Both the position numbers and the translations under genes were made by a program. 64,000 bases of DNA from Pseudonocardia phyllosphaerae (GTDB taxonomy: Bacteria > Actinomycetota > Actinomycetes > Mycobacteriales > Pseudonocardiaceae), in the NCBI RefSeq assembly GCF_046546475.1, contig NZ_JBKGXS010000009.1:124001-188000 (forward strand), in the 5' to 3' direction. The notes under the pieces were generated by a model. That model saw only the letters and a list, made by a program, of their open reading frames with translations. It searched no databases and was not told where the DNA came from. Position 1 is the stretch's first letter; each line of letters starts with the position of its first letter. Below are positions 8,726 through 17,404 of the stretch, piece after piece.

Positions 8726-8799
8726 GGTGAGTGACGGGACTTGAACCCGCGGCCACCTGGACCACAACCAGGTGCTCTACCAACTGAGCTACACCCACC
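8726..8799 (-). tRNA. tRNA-His(GTG)
   Basis: The minus-strand cloverleaf has acceptor arm GTGGGTG/CACTCAC with a G at -1 (8799) opposite C73, the hallmark of tRNA-His. Anticodon loop TTGTGGT gives anticodon GTG. T-arm GGGTTCAAGTCCC pairs. It sits between orn and the tRNA-Lys pair; the same orn-His-Lys order is known from mycobacteria. Confidence 0.95.
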
Positions 8800-8863
8800 A
8801 TCGCGACTTCCCGGGAACCCCCGGAAGCGCTGATACAGCATAGCCGGAGGTGTCGCGGGGGTG

Positions 8864-9511
8864 TCAGGCGGGGGTGGAGCCGCTCTGCTCACCGTCGGTC
8901 GCCGGGGGCGCGGCCACGTCGGCGACGGCCGCGGCGGCGGCCTGGGCCTGCTCGGTGCTCGGCCCGGGCGGGGCCACGAACAGTGCCTTCCGGTAGTACG
9001 CCAGCTCCCGGATCGACTCGCGGATGTCGGCCAGCGCGCGGTGCGCCAGCCCCTTCTCCGGCTTCGCGTAGAACACCCGCGGGAACCAGCGGCGGGCCAG
9101 CTCCTTGACCGAGCTGACGTCGATCATGCGGTAGTGCAGGAACGCGTCGAGCTCCTGCATGTCGCGGGACAGGAACCCGCGGTCGGTGGCGATCGAGTTG
9201 CCGGCCAGGGGAGCAGTGCGCGGGTCCGGGATGTGCGCGCGGACGTAGTCGAGCACCATCTGCTCGGCCTCGGCGACCGTGACGGTCGCCTTCCGCACCT
9301 CGTCGGTCAGCCCGGACTTCGCGTGCATGTCGCGCACGACGTCGGGCATCCCGGCGAGCTTCTCCTCGTCACAGGCGATGACGACGTCGACGCCCTCGCC
9401 GAGGACGTTGAGGTCGCCGTCGGTGACCAGGGCCGCGATCTCGATGAGGGCGTCGTTGCCGAGGTCGAGCCCGGTCATCTCGCAGTCGATCCACACCAGC
9501 CGGTCGGTCAT
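8864..9511 (-). CDS. orn: Oligoribonuclease
   Basis: 3'-5' exoribonuclease that degrades 2-5 nt RNA and pGpG. DEDDh residues are visible: WIDCEMTGLD at residues 7-16, an acidic residue in the VTVAEAEQMVLDYV region, DRGFLSRDM near 110, and HRALADIRESI near 165 (H and D). The first 190 residues are standard; a C-terminal Ala/Pro-rich tail of about 25 aa is extra. The ATG at 9511 has TAGTCT six nt upstream and no Shine-Dalgarno, so the message is probably leaderless. Three tRNA genes follow on the same strand. Confidence 0.95.
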   Translation of the reverse strand: MTDRLVWIDCEMTGLDLGNDALIEIAALVTDGDLNVLGEGVDVVIACDEEKLAGMPDVVRDMHAKSGLTDEVRKATVTVAEAEQMVLDYVRAHIPDPRTAPLAGNSIATDRGFLSRDMQELDAFLHYRMIDVSSVKELARRWFPRVFYAKPEKGLAHRALADIRESIRELAYYRKALFVAPPGPSTEQAQAAAAAVADVAAPPATDGEQSGSTPA

Positions 9512-9591
9512 CGGTGCAGACTATGTGACATCTCCGGTCCGGTCGCGCGCCCGTCCCGTGACCGTCGGTGGTGTGTCCTACTCTCGGCGAC

Positions 9592-11139
9592 GTGGCTGAG
9601 AACACCCCCGCCCGCACCATCGCCGCCGGTTACGACACGGAGGGCGCCGCGCTCGAGCTCGGCACGGTGCTCGTCGACGGCACGCCCGATCCGGAGGCGA
9701 AGGTCCGCATCCCGCTGGCCATGCTGAACCGGCACGGCCTGGTCGCCGGCGCCACCGGTACCGGCAAGACCAAGACGCTGCAGGCCCTCGCCGGCCAGCT
9801 CTCCGACAACGGGGTGCCGGTGCTGCTCGCCGACGTGAAGGGCGACCTGTCCGGTCTGGCCCGCGCCGGGGAGAGCAACGCCAAGCTCGAGCAGCGTGCG
9901 GCCGACACCGGCGACGACTGGACGCCGACGGCGTACCCGACGCAGTTCCTGTCGCTGGGCGACGGCGGGATCGCCGTCCCGGTGCGTGCGACGCTGACCC
10001 AGTTCGGGCCGATCCTGCTGTCGAAGGTGCTGGGGCTCAACGCGACCCAGGAGTCCACCCTCGGTCTGATCTTCCACTGGGCCGACCAGCGGCAGCTGCC
10101 GCTGCTCGACACCAAGGACCTGCGCGCGGTCATCCAGCACCTCACCTCCGACGAGGGCAAGGCCGACCTCAAGGGCATCGGCGGCGTCTCGTCGGCGACG
10201 GCCGGGGTCATCCTGCGGGCGCTGGTGAACCTGGAGGCCCAGGGCGGGGACACGTTCTTCGGGGAGCCGGAGTTCGATCCGGCCGACCTGATGACCGTCG
10301 TCGACGGCAAGGGCACGGTCACGCTGCTGGAGCTGGCCGAGCGCGCGGCGAACCCGACGCTGTTCTCCACGTTCCTGATGTGGCTGCTCGCCGAGCTCTA
10401 CGAGGAGCTGCCCGAGGCCGGTGACCTGGACAGGCCGAAGCTGGTGTTCTTCTTCGACGAGGCGCACCTGTTGTTCGCCGACGCGTCGAAGGCGTTCCTG
10501 GAGCGCATCGAGCAGACGGTGAAGCTGATCCGGTCCAAGGGCGTCGGCGTGTTCTTCTGCACGCAGCTGCCCACCGACATCCCGAACGAGGTGCTCTCCC
10601 AGCTGGGCGCCCGGGTGCAGCACGCGTTGCGCGCGTTCACCCCGGACGACCAGAAGGCGCTGAACCGCACGGTCAAGACCTACCCGAAGTCCGACGTCTA
10701 CGACCTGGAGTCCGCGCTGACGTCGCTGGGCACCGGTGAGGCGATCGTGACGGTGCTGTCGGAGACCGGTGCACCGACCCCGGTCGCCTGGACCCGGCTG
10801 CGCGCACCGCGCTCGATGATGGCCGCGATCGGCGACGACGCCGTCCGCGAGGAGGCCCGGAAGTCGCCGCTGCAGGCCAAGTACGGCGAGATGGTCGACC
10901 GCGACTCCGCCTACGAGCGGCTGACCGGCAGGATGACCGAGGCCGCCGGTGAGGAGCCCGCCGCTCCCGGGCAGCCCGCGCCCGAGCAGGCCCCGCCGCC
11001 CGCGCCGCAGCAGGAGGACGAGGGCGGGTTCATCTCCAAGGTCGGCGCGTTCCTGCAGTCACCGACCGGGCGGCAGCTCACCAACACGGTCACCCGCGAG
11101 GTCACCCGCAGCCTGTTCGGGACGCGCCGGCGGCGCTGA
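9592..11139 (+). CDS. HerA-like helicase / DUF853 P-loop ATPase
   Basis: A 515-aa ATPase of the HerA/DUF853 (YjgR-like) family. Seen: Walker A GATGTGKTKTLQAL near residue 55, Walker B KLVFFFDEAHLLF near 285, the sensor region FCTQLPTDIPNEVLSQLG, and the Arg-finger-like RAFTPDDQKALN. Family members are hexameric translocases, though the role of the YjgR branch is poorly known. The C-terminal 70 aa are Pro/Ala/Gln-rich, then a helix. GTG at 9592 follows TACTCT by 7 nt (leaderless); 9568 is an alternative. The last 81 bases overlap the convergent PH-domain gene. Confidence 0.9.
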   Translation: MAENTPARTIAAGYDTEGAALELGTVLVDGTPDPEAKVRIPLAMLNRHGLVAGATGTGKTKTLQALAGQLSDNGVPVLLADVKGDLSGLARAGESNAKLEQRAADTGDDWTPTAYPTQFLSLGDGGIAVPVRATLTQFGPILLSKVLGLNATQESTLGLIFHWADQRQLPLLDTKDLRAVIQHLTSDEGKADLKGIGGVSSATAGVILRALVNLEAQGGDTFFGEPEFDPADLMTVVDGKGTVTLLELAERAANPTLFSTFLMWLLAELYEELPEAGDLDRPKLVFFFDEAHLLFADASKAFLERIEQTVKLIRSKGVGVFFCTQLPTDIPNEVLSQLGARVQHALRAFTPDDQKALNRTVKTYPKSDVYDLESALTSLGTGEAIVTVLSETGAPTPVAWTRLRAPRSMMAAIGDDAVREEARKSPLQAKYGEMVDRDSAYERLTGRMTEAAGEEPAAPGQPAPEQAPPPAPQQEDEGGFISKVGAFLQSPTGRQLTNTVTREVTRSLFGTRRRR

Positions 11140-12867
11140 GCGCGGCGCCGTCCCGCGGGCTCCCGCAGCCCCGGTGGCGAAGCCGCCTGCGGCGGCGGGC
11201 GTCACCGCCGTCATCAGGGCGACGGCGTCGGCGGGGGAGACATCGCAGACGACCAGCGCGCCGCCGCGGGCCGCCGTCGTCGCCTCCAGGGTGACGACGC
11301 CGACCCGCTGCTGGAACAGGCTCTGCCGCAACCGCCAGCCGATGACGCCCTCGCGGCGCAGCGCCGTCGTCGTCCGGGCCAGGGAGCCGCGGCGGGCGAC
11401 GAGGTGGACGTCGTCGAGCCGGTGGCCGAGCGCGCGGTAGCGGTCGAGGCCGAGCGGGACCGCGCACAGCACCGCGACACAGGCGACCGGCAGCGGCCAC
11501 ACCGGCCCGCCCGCCGCGAGCAGCACGAGCGCGGCCGCCGGCAGGACCAGCGACGGCACCACCGCACGGACCAGCCGCCGCGTCCGGGCGGCCTTCGGAT
11601 GCGGCACGAGCGGGACGTCGGTGACCGGCGGGACCGGGGCGTCCGAGGCCGCGGCGGCCGGTGCCGCGGTGTCCAGGGCCGCGGTGGCCGGGGCCGGTGC
11701 CGCGGGGCCGGTGTCGCGCTGGGCGGCGCGGGCCGCGACGAGGTGCGCGTGGCCGCGGCGCACCGGCGGGCCGAGCGCGCCGGAGTCGCCGCCGCCCTTC
11801 GCCTCGCCGTCCTCGCGGCCCAGCCCGACGGTCAGCGCCCCGGCCTGTGCGCCGCGGCCGAGCGCCCGGACCAGCAGCGGCTCGGTGACCCGCACCCCGC
11901 GCAGCCGGTCCTCCGACACCGACAGCGAGCGGCGGGTCAACAGCCCGCGCTTCACCCGCAGCGTGCCGTCGGCCTCGCGGGTCAGCAGGAACCCCCACCA
12001 GCGTTCGACGAACAGCACCAGCGACCCGGCGACCATCAGGACCAGCAGCACCGCGACCAGGATCAGCACGGCCGCCCACAGCGGCGCCGTCGACAGCCGG
12101 CCCGCGACCTGGCCCGCGACGGGCAGCGCGGTGGGGTCGATGTCGGCGTCGCGCAGCATGTTCCAGCCCGCGCCGAACAGCGCGCCGACCGCGGCGAGCG
12201 AGCTGATCGTCAGCGGGGCGTAGCGCAGCGAGGACCAGTCGAGCCGGTCCAGGACCCGGGCCGGCGGCGGCTCGGTCGCGGATCCCGGTGCGGTCCCGGA
12301 CGCGGGGCGTTCGGCGGGGCCGGTGGCGAGCAGCTCGCGGCGCAGGTGCTCGGCCTCACCGGTGGTGACGGCATCGAGGTCGAGGCGGGACTCCTTGCCC
12401 GCGCTCTGCCCGGTCCCGACCTTGACCACGCTCACCCCGACCAGGCGGTGCAGCAGCGGAGCGGTCAGGTCGACGGTGCGGATGCGGTCACGCGGGACCG
12501 AGCGGCGCTGCCGGTTGAGCAGCCCGGAGTGCAGCTCGACGCGGTCCGGCGTGACCCGGTAGCGGGTGGTGCGCCAGCGCACGGCGCCGCTGCCGAGGGC
12601 CAGGACGACCGCTCCGAGCGCGATCCAGACCTGCACGAGGTGCCCCCGTCCGACACCGAAGATCACGACGACGGCCAGTGCCGGGACCAGCCGGAGCAGC
12701 GCGGTGACCGGGGAGACGAGCAGCATCTGGACGGGCAGCCGGCGCCAGCCCTCGTCGGCCCCGGGGCCCGGCCCGGAGCCGCCCGTGCCGTGCTCCGCGG
12801 CCGGTGGACCCGCGGCGGGTGTGGCGTCGCCGGGCGTGGTGGGGCCGGTCGGGTGCGGGTCGCTCAC
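11059..12867 (-). CDS. Membrane protein with tandem bacterial PH domains (YdbT-like)
   Basis: A 602-aa membrane protein of the YdbT/bPH2 type. After a Pro/Gly-rich N-terminus (1-45) it has a hydrophobic pair (48-95), a first bPH2 domain with RYRVTPDRVELHSGLLNRQRR, a second hydrophobic pair (about 230-290) with a second bPH2 (GLLTRRSLSVSEDRLRGV), a long Ala/Pro linker, a third hydrophobic pair (about 435-475) and a third bPH2 (ALRREGVIGWRLRQS). Role unknown. GTG at 12867 overlaps the stop of the smaller PH gene by 4 nt (GTGA), indicating translational coupling. Its C-terminal codons are antisense to the HerA-like gene. Confidence 0.85.
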   Translation of the reverse strand: MSDPHPTGPTTPGDATPAAGPPAAEHGTGGSGPGPGADEGWRRLPVQMLLVSPVTALLRLVPALAVVVIFGVGRGHLVQVWIALGAVVLALGSGAVRWRTTRYRVTPDRVELHSGLLNRQRRSVPRDRIRTVDLTAPLLHRLVGVSVVKVGTGQSAGKESRLDLDAVTTGEAEHLRRELLATGPAERPASGTAPGSATEPPPARVLDRLDWSSLRYAPLTISSLAAVGALFGAGWNMLRDADIDPTALPVAGQVAGRLSTAPLWAAVLILVAVLLVLMVAGSLVLFVERWWGFLLTREADGTLRVKRGLLTRRSLSVSEDRLRGVRVTEPLLVRALGRGAQAGALTVGLGREDGEAKGGGDSGALGPPVRRGHAHLVAARAAQRDTGPAAPAPATAALDTAAPAAAASDAPVPPVTDVPLVPHPKAARTRRLVRAVVPSLVLPAAALVLLAAGGPVWPLPVACVAVLCAVPLGLDRYRALGHRLDDVHLVARRGSLARTTTALRREGVIGWRLRQSLFQQRVGVVTLEATTAARGGALVVCDVSPADAVALMTAVTPAAAGGFATGAAGARGTAPRSAPPARPEQAAGDLAGDRVGELPPGR

Positions 12868-13412
12868 GTCGCGTCCCCGGGATGGGCGCCGGTGGTCTCG
12901 GTGAGGCGCCGGGCCAGCTCACGGGCCTCGTCGGCGTCGAGCCCCTCGATCTTGACCGGTCCGCGGGCCGAGGCCGTCGTGACGGTGACGGTGCCCAGGC
13001 GCAGGGCCTGCTGCAGCGGGCCGTGTTCGGTGTCGACGGTCTGCACCCGCGAGATCGGCGCGATCCGCCACTCCCGCACCAGCCAGCCCGACCGGGTGTA
13101 GACGGCGTCCTCGGTGACCTCCCAGCGGTGCAGCCGGTAGCGCAGCGCGGGGACGAGCAGCGTCCCGGCGAGCAGCCACAGCGCGGTCACGACGACGGCC
13201 GCGACCAGCAGCGACGACCACGGCTGCGCGTCGACCAGCACCGTGCCGACGACCGCGGCGACCAGCAGCACCAGCGGGACCGGGATCTCCTGCAGCCGCC
13301 ACCACCAGATCGCCCGCGGGTCGACCCGGTGCGCGGGCGGGCGCAGCGGCAGCGGGACGTTCCTGCCCGACGCCGGGTCGCCGGCGGTGACGGGGCCGGT
13401 GGGGCTGCTCAT
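12864..13412 (-). CDS. Small bacterial PH domain membrane protein (YdbS-like)
   Basis: A 182-aa protein: proline-rich N-terminus, two membrane helices (about 45-85), then one bPH2 domain with LRYRLHRWEVTEDAVYTRSG, ISRVQTVDTEHGPLQQALRLG and KIEGLDADEARELARRL. YdbS/YdbT pairs are common in Gram-positive bacteria; their function is not settled. Start is ATG at 13412. The stop overlaps the GTG of the larger PH protein, so the two form an operon and perhaps a complex. Confidence 0.87.
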   Translation of the reverse strand: MSSPTGPVTAGDPASGRNVPLPLRPPAHRVDPRAIWWWRLQEIPVPLVLLVAAVVGTVLVDAQPWSSLLVAAVVVTALWLLAGTLLVPALRYRLHRWEVTEDAVYTRSGWLVREWRIAPISRVQTVDTEHGPLQQALRLGTVTVTTASARGPVKIEGLDADEARELARRLTETTGAHPGDAT

Positions 13413-13553
13413 GCGCCCACTCTGCCGAACGGGACGGGCCGCTCGCACCTGTTCCGGGGCACTGTTGCCGCACCGGTACCCCGGCCGTTCGTCCGCCGGG
13501 GCGGGGCGCGTCGGGGCCACGCGGACCCGGCGGCGGGGCGGCACACTGGCGTC

Positions 13554-13766
13554 ATGGCGGAGACCGGGAACGAGTGGACGTGGCCGGAGTGGAAGTGGCC
13601 GGAGGACGGTGGCGCGCAGGCCCGGGACAGCCTGGCGGACCACCTGGAGGAGGCGGCGCGGGCGCTGCGCGACGGCCGGGCCGTCGTGCGGCGCAGCGCC
13701 ACGAGCCGGTCCTCGACCGGGCCCCAGCAGCTCGAGGTCGACCTGACCTGGACCCCGGCCGACTGA
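13554..13766 (+). CDS. Small hypothetical protein (70 aa)
   Basis: A 70-aa soluble protein without a recognised domain. The N-terminus is rich in Trp and Glu (EWTWPEWKWPE), followed by an amphipathic helix (RDSLADHLEEAARALRDG) and a C-terminal strand QQLEVDLTWTPAD. CACACT lies 7 nt before the ATG with no Shine-Dalgarno, the leaderless arrangement seen often in this window. It is divergent from the PH operon and convergent with the glycosyltransferase unit. GC use in third positions fits a real gene. Confidence 0.65.
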   Translation: MAETGNEWTWPEWKWPEDGGAQARDSLADHLEEAARALRDGRAVVRRSATSRSSTGPQQLEVDLTWTPAD

Positions 13767-13806
13767 GCCCCCGGCCGGCTGAGCACCCCGGCCTGTTGAG
13801 CACGAC

Positions 13807-13838
13807 GTGGTGGTCCCCGGCGGGCCGGGGACCACCAC
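13807..13838. terminator. Perfect bidirectional terminator hairpin
   Basis: GTGGTGGTCCCCGG and its exact complement pair around a 4-nt loop (14-bp stem), 41 nt after the stop of the 70-aa gene and 6 nt after the stop of the convergent glycosyltransferase. Confidence 0.85.
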
Positions 13839-13844
13839 CTGCCC

Positions 13845-15938
13845 TCAGCGCGACGGTGCGCTCAGGTCGTAGACCGTGGCCGTGCCGACCGGCGTCGCGG
13901 TGTAGTGCTGCGCGACCCAGGCCTTGATCTGCGCGCCGGTTCCGCGGTCCCCGCCGGGGCCGCCGCCCATGCCGCGGTTCTCGACGACGAAGTACCGGAC
14001 ATCGCCGCGCCCGGCGTACTGCTGGAACTGCTCCAGGGTCGGCGACGCGTCGTTGCCGGAGAACCCGCCGATCGCCATGACGGCGGTGTCGCCGCCTGCG
14101 GCCAGCATCATCGACGCCGCGCCCTGCGAGCCGGTCGTCGCCGCGGCCCAGCGGGCCGGACCCGCGTTCTGCAGCAGGGTCGTCAGCTGTGGGTTCGCGG
14201 CCATCTCGCCGGGGCCGCCCATGTCGCCTCCCGCACCGGGCATGCCGGCAGCCGCCTCGTTCGGGGCCGCGCCGTTCCTGGCGGTGCCGGCCCGGTTCGC
14301 GGCGCCGGCACGCCCGTCCCGGCCGTCGCGCATCCCGCCGAAGCCGCCCTCGCCGCCCGGACCGGCGGTCGGGATCGAGCCGGTGTGCGGCGTCGCGACC
14401 GTCTGCAGCGCATACGCCGCGGGCGCCGCGGCCCCGCTGAGCACCGCCACCCCGAGCACCACGGGCAGCCACCGCCGCAGCGGCACCAGCAGCGCCACCC
14501 CGGCCAGGACCCCGACGACGAGCACCGTCCACCGCAGCCACGGCATCCACTCCGCCCGCCCCAGCAGGACGAACGCCCAGACCGCGGTCCCGGCCGTCGT
14601 CACGGCCACCAGTGCGCGCACCCACCGGCGGTCGATGTGCCGCACGGCCGCACGGCCACCGATCGCCACCAGCGCCGCGATCCCGGGAGCCAGCGCCACC
14701 GCGTAGTACGGGTGCACGATCCCGCTCATGAAGCTCAGGACGACGACCGTCACCAGCGTCCAGCCGCCCCACAGCAGCAGCGACCCGCGTACCGGGTCGG
14801 TCCGGCCCGCCCGCCCGCGCAGCACCAGCGCGCCGACGAGCAGCACCAGCGCGGCCGGGAGCAGCCAGGAGATCTGGGTGCCGAACGACTCCCCGAACAT
14901 CCGCGTGATCCCGGCCTGCCCGCCGAACATGCCGCCACCCGGACCGCCCATGCCTGCCATGCCGCCGGGACCGCCCATGCCGCCGGGCGGGGTCATGTCC
15001 CCGGCTCCCGGGGCGCCGCCACCCGGCAACCCGCCCGCCGCGTCCCCCGGACGTCCAACGCCGCTCACCCCGCCGGGGCCGCCGCGGCCCTCCTCGCCGG
15101 TGATCCGGCCGATCCCGTTGTAGCCGAACGCCAGCCCGAGCGGGGTGTTGTCGCCCGACCCGCCGATGTACGGGCGCGACGACACCGGCCACAGCGCGAC
15201 CGCCAGCAGCCACCACCCGGCGCCGACGACGATCCCCGCGCCACCGGCGAGCAGCTGCCACACCCGGCGCCACGGCCGCCCGGGCGCCGCCCACGCGTAC
15301 GCCAGTCCCATGCCCGGGACCACCAGGAACGCCTGCAGCGACTTCGCCAGGAACGCGAACCCGAGCACCAGCCCGGCGCCGACGATCCAGCGGGTGCGGC
15401 CGTCGTCGACACCCCGGACGACGAGGTACGCCGCCGCCGTCATCAGCAGGGTGAGCAGAGCATCGGGGTTGTCGAAGCGGAACATCAGCGCCGCGACCGG
15501 GGTCAGCGCCAGCAGTGCCCCGGCCAGCAGCCCGGCACCGTGCCCGGAGACCCGGCGGACCGCCGCGTAGAGCAGCCCGACGGCGGCGACGCCCATCAGC
15601 GCCTGGGGCACCAGCAGGCTCCACGAGCTGAACCCGAAGATCCGCGCGGCGATCTCCATCGGCCACAGCGAGGCAGGCGGCTTGTCGACGGTGATCGCGT
15701 TCGACGGGTCCAGCGAGCCGAAGAAGAACGCGGTCCAGTCGTTCGCGCCGGCCTGCACCGCGGCCGCGTAGAACGAGTTGGACCAGCCGGAGGCCGACAG
15801 GTCCCACAGGTAGAGCGCGGCGGTGACCGCAAGCAGCACGGCCACCGACACGGGCCGGCCCCATCGCCGGCGCGTGGCCGGGGCAGAGGCGGCGGCGGAA
15901 CCGGAGACCGGCGGTCCGGATCGGACGGTGGTGGTCAT
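13845..15938 (-). CDS. ArnT-like (GT39/GT83-type) membrane glycosyltransferase
   Basis: A 697-aa polytopic glycosyltransferase that would move a sugar from a lipid-phosphate carrier to an acceptor on the outer face of the membrane. Seen: SNSFYAAAVQAGANDW and VDKPPASLWPMEIA in the first periplasmic loop, RFDNPDALLTLLM, then about a dozen hydrophobic helices to residue 500 and a soluble C-terminal domain. Two Gly/Met/Pro-rich low-complexity stretches (about 288-338 and 516-573) are unusual insertions. The ATG at 15938 overlaps the stop of the GT2-GtrA gene (ATGA), so the two proteins likely act together, the upstream enzyme charging the carrier. Confidence 0.85.
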   Translation of the reverse strand: MTTTVRSGPPVSGSAAASAPATRRRWGRPVSVAVLLAVTAALYLWDLSASGWSNSFYAAAVQAGANDWTAFFFGSLDPSNAITVDKPPASLWPMEIAARIFGFSSWSLLVPQALMGVAAVGLLYAAVRRVSGHGAGLLAGALLALTPVAALMFRFDNPDALLTLLMTAAAYLVVRGVDDGRTRWIVGAGLVLGFAFLAKSLQAFLVVPGMGLAYAWAAPGRPWRRVWQLLAGGAGIVVGAGWWLLAVALWPVSSRPYIGGSGDNTPLGLAFGYNGIGRITGEEGRGGPGGVSGVGRPGDAAGGLPGGGAPGAGDMTPPGGMGGPGGMAGMGGPGGGMFGGQAGITRMFGESFGTQISWLLPAALVLLVGALVLRGRAGRTDPVRGSLLLWGGWTLVTVVVLSFMSGIVHPYYAVALAPGIAALVAIGGRAAVRHIDRRWVRALVAVTTAGTAVWAFVLLGRAEWMPWLRWTVLVVGVLAGVALLVPLRRWLPVVLGVAVLSGAAAPAAYALQTVATPHTGSIPTAGPGGEGGFGGMRDGRDGRAGAANRAGTARNGAAPNEAAAGMPGAGGDMGGPGEMAANPQLTTLLQNAGPARWAAATTGSQGAASMMLAAGGDTAVMAIGGFSGNDASPTLEQFQQYAGRGDVRYFVVENRGMGGGPGGDRGTGAQIKAWVAQHYTATPVGTATVYDLSAPSR

Positions 15939-17245
15939 CGTGCGGTCGCCTCCGAGGCGGTCGTCGTCGGGACGGGGGTGCGGGCCGGGCGGAACACCCA
16001 GGCGCGGAACAGGACGAAGCGCAGGACCGTCGCCACCAGGTTCGCGACGACGACCACGGTGGCCTCCAGTGCGATCCCCGCGGCCGGGGCGAGGACCCCG
16101 AGCAGGCCGAGCGCACCCGTCGTCAGGGCCAGGCCGAGACCGAACACGACCAGCCCCTGGAACTGGTGGGTGACCGCGCGGTCCCGGCCGCGGATGCCGA
16201 AGGTGAACCGCCGGTTGGCGGCGGTGTTGAGCACCGCGCAGATCAGCGTCGCGACGACGTTCGCCGCCATCGCGCCCATCAGCCCGCGGAAGCCGAGGAA
16301 CAGTGCCAGGTTGAGCAGCGTCGACCCGATGCCGATCGCGGCGAAACGGGCCAGCTGGAACGGCATCGCCGTCGGCACGCCGGGGACCTCCGGCGGGACC
16401 AGCGGCGCCCGCCCGAGCTGGGCGCGGATGTCGGCCGGCGGCAGCGCCCCGGTCGCCAGCGCCCGCCCGACCCGCCAGACCCCCTTCAGGTCCGCGGTCG
16501 CCGTAGCGACGATGTCCACACTGGAGTTCGGGTCGTCGACCCAGTCCACCGGGACCTCGTGGATCCGCAGGCCGGACCGCTCGGCCAGCACCAGCAGCTC
16601 GGTGTCGAAGAACCAGGCCGTGTCCTCCACCAGCGGCAGCAGCCGGTGGGCGACGTCCGCGCGGATCGCCTTGAACCCGCACTGGGCGTCGGAGAACCGG
16701 GCGGACAGTGCACCCCGCAGGATCAGGTTGTAGCTGCGCGAGATGAACTCCCGCTTCGCCCCGCGCACCACCCGCGACGCCCGCGACAGCCGGGTGCCGA
16801 TCGCCAGGTCCGAGTGCCCGGACACCAGCGGGGCGACCAGCGGCAGCAGCGCGCCGAGGTCGGTGGACAGGTCGACGTCGCAGTAGGCGAGGACGTCGGC
16901 GTCCGATTCCGACCAGACGTGGCGCAGCGCGCGGCCGCGGCCCTTCTGCTCGAGGCGCACCGTCCGGACCTCGCCGATCTCCGCGGCGAGGCGCCGCGCG
17001 ATCACCGGGGTGGCGTCGGTGCTTGCGTTGTCGGCGATCGTGATCCGGAACGAGTACGGGAACGACGCCGTCAGGAACGCGTGCAGCCGGCGCACCGAGG
17101 AGGCCAGGCCGGCCTCCTCGTCGTGGACGGGGACGACGATGTCGAGGACGGTCCGGCGACCGGGTGCCGTAGCGGTGGGGGACTCGGGATCGGAGTGGCG
17201 CCCCGGCGGCAGTCCGCCGGTGGTCTCGCCGAGGAGCGTGGTCAT
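15935..17245 (-). CDS. Fused family-2 glycosyltransferase and GtrA-like membrane protein
   Basis: 436 aa. Residues 34-245 are a DPM1/GtrB-like GT2 domain: IVVPVHDEEAGL, ADNASTDATP, YCDVDLSTDLGALLP (DxD) and CGFKAIRADVA. Residues 300-425 are a GtrA-like four-helix membrane domain (LARFAAIGIGSTLLNLALF, LNTAANRRFTFG). It should make a polyprenyl-phosphate sugar and perhaps flip it for the ArnT-like enzyme encoded next, with which it overlaps by 4 nt. A glycan or lipid on the cell surface is the likely product. Start ATG 17245. Confidence 0.88.
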   Translation of the reverse strand: MTTLLGETTGGLPPGRHSDPESPTATAPGRRTVLDIVVPVHDEEAGLASSVRRLHAFLTASFPYSFRITIADNASTDATPVIARRLAAEIGEVRTVRLEQKGRGRALRHVWSESDADVLAYCDVDLSTDLGALLPLVAPLVSGHSDLAIGTRLSRASRVVRGAKREFISRSYNLILRGALSARFSDAQCGFKAIRADVAHRLLPLVEDTAWFFDTELLVLAERSGLRIHEVPVDWVDDPNSSVDIVATATADLKGVWRVGRALATGALPPADIRAQLGRAPLVPPEVPGVPTAMPFQLARFAAIGIGSTLLNLALFLGFRGLMGAMAANVVATLICAVLNTAANRRFTFGIRGRDRAVTHQFQGLVVFGLGLALTTGALGLLGVLAPAAGIALEATVVVVANLVATVLRFVLFRAWVFRPARTPVPTTTASEATAR

Positions 17246-17329
17246 GGGATCGACGCTCGTCCCCGGCGCTGTCGCGGCCGTGTGATCGACCTGTGCACCG
17301 GCTGTGCGTCGCCGGTCGGTCCGGCCCGG

Positions 17330-17391
17330 TGATCACGAGTTCGGAGGGAATGCGGCCAACCGTGGCCGGATTCCCTCCGAAGCCGTGATCA
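17330..17391. repeat. 62-bp intergenic palindromic element, copy 1
   Basis: A long dyad with ends TGATCACG / CGTGATCA and arms TTCGGAGGGAA / TTCCCTCCGAA around GGCCAACCGTGGCC. It begins 13 nt after the stop codon of the acyl-CoA dehydrogenase-like gene. Read on the minus strand it matches the element at 44687-44750 almost base for base. It could act as a terminator and appears to be a dispersed repeat. Confidence 0.85.
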
Positions 17392-17404
17392 TGGGTGGAG
17401 GTGC

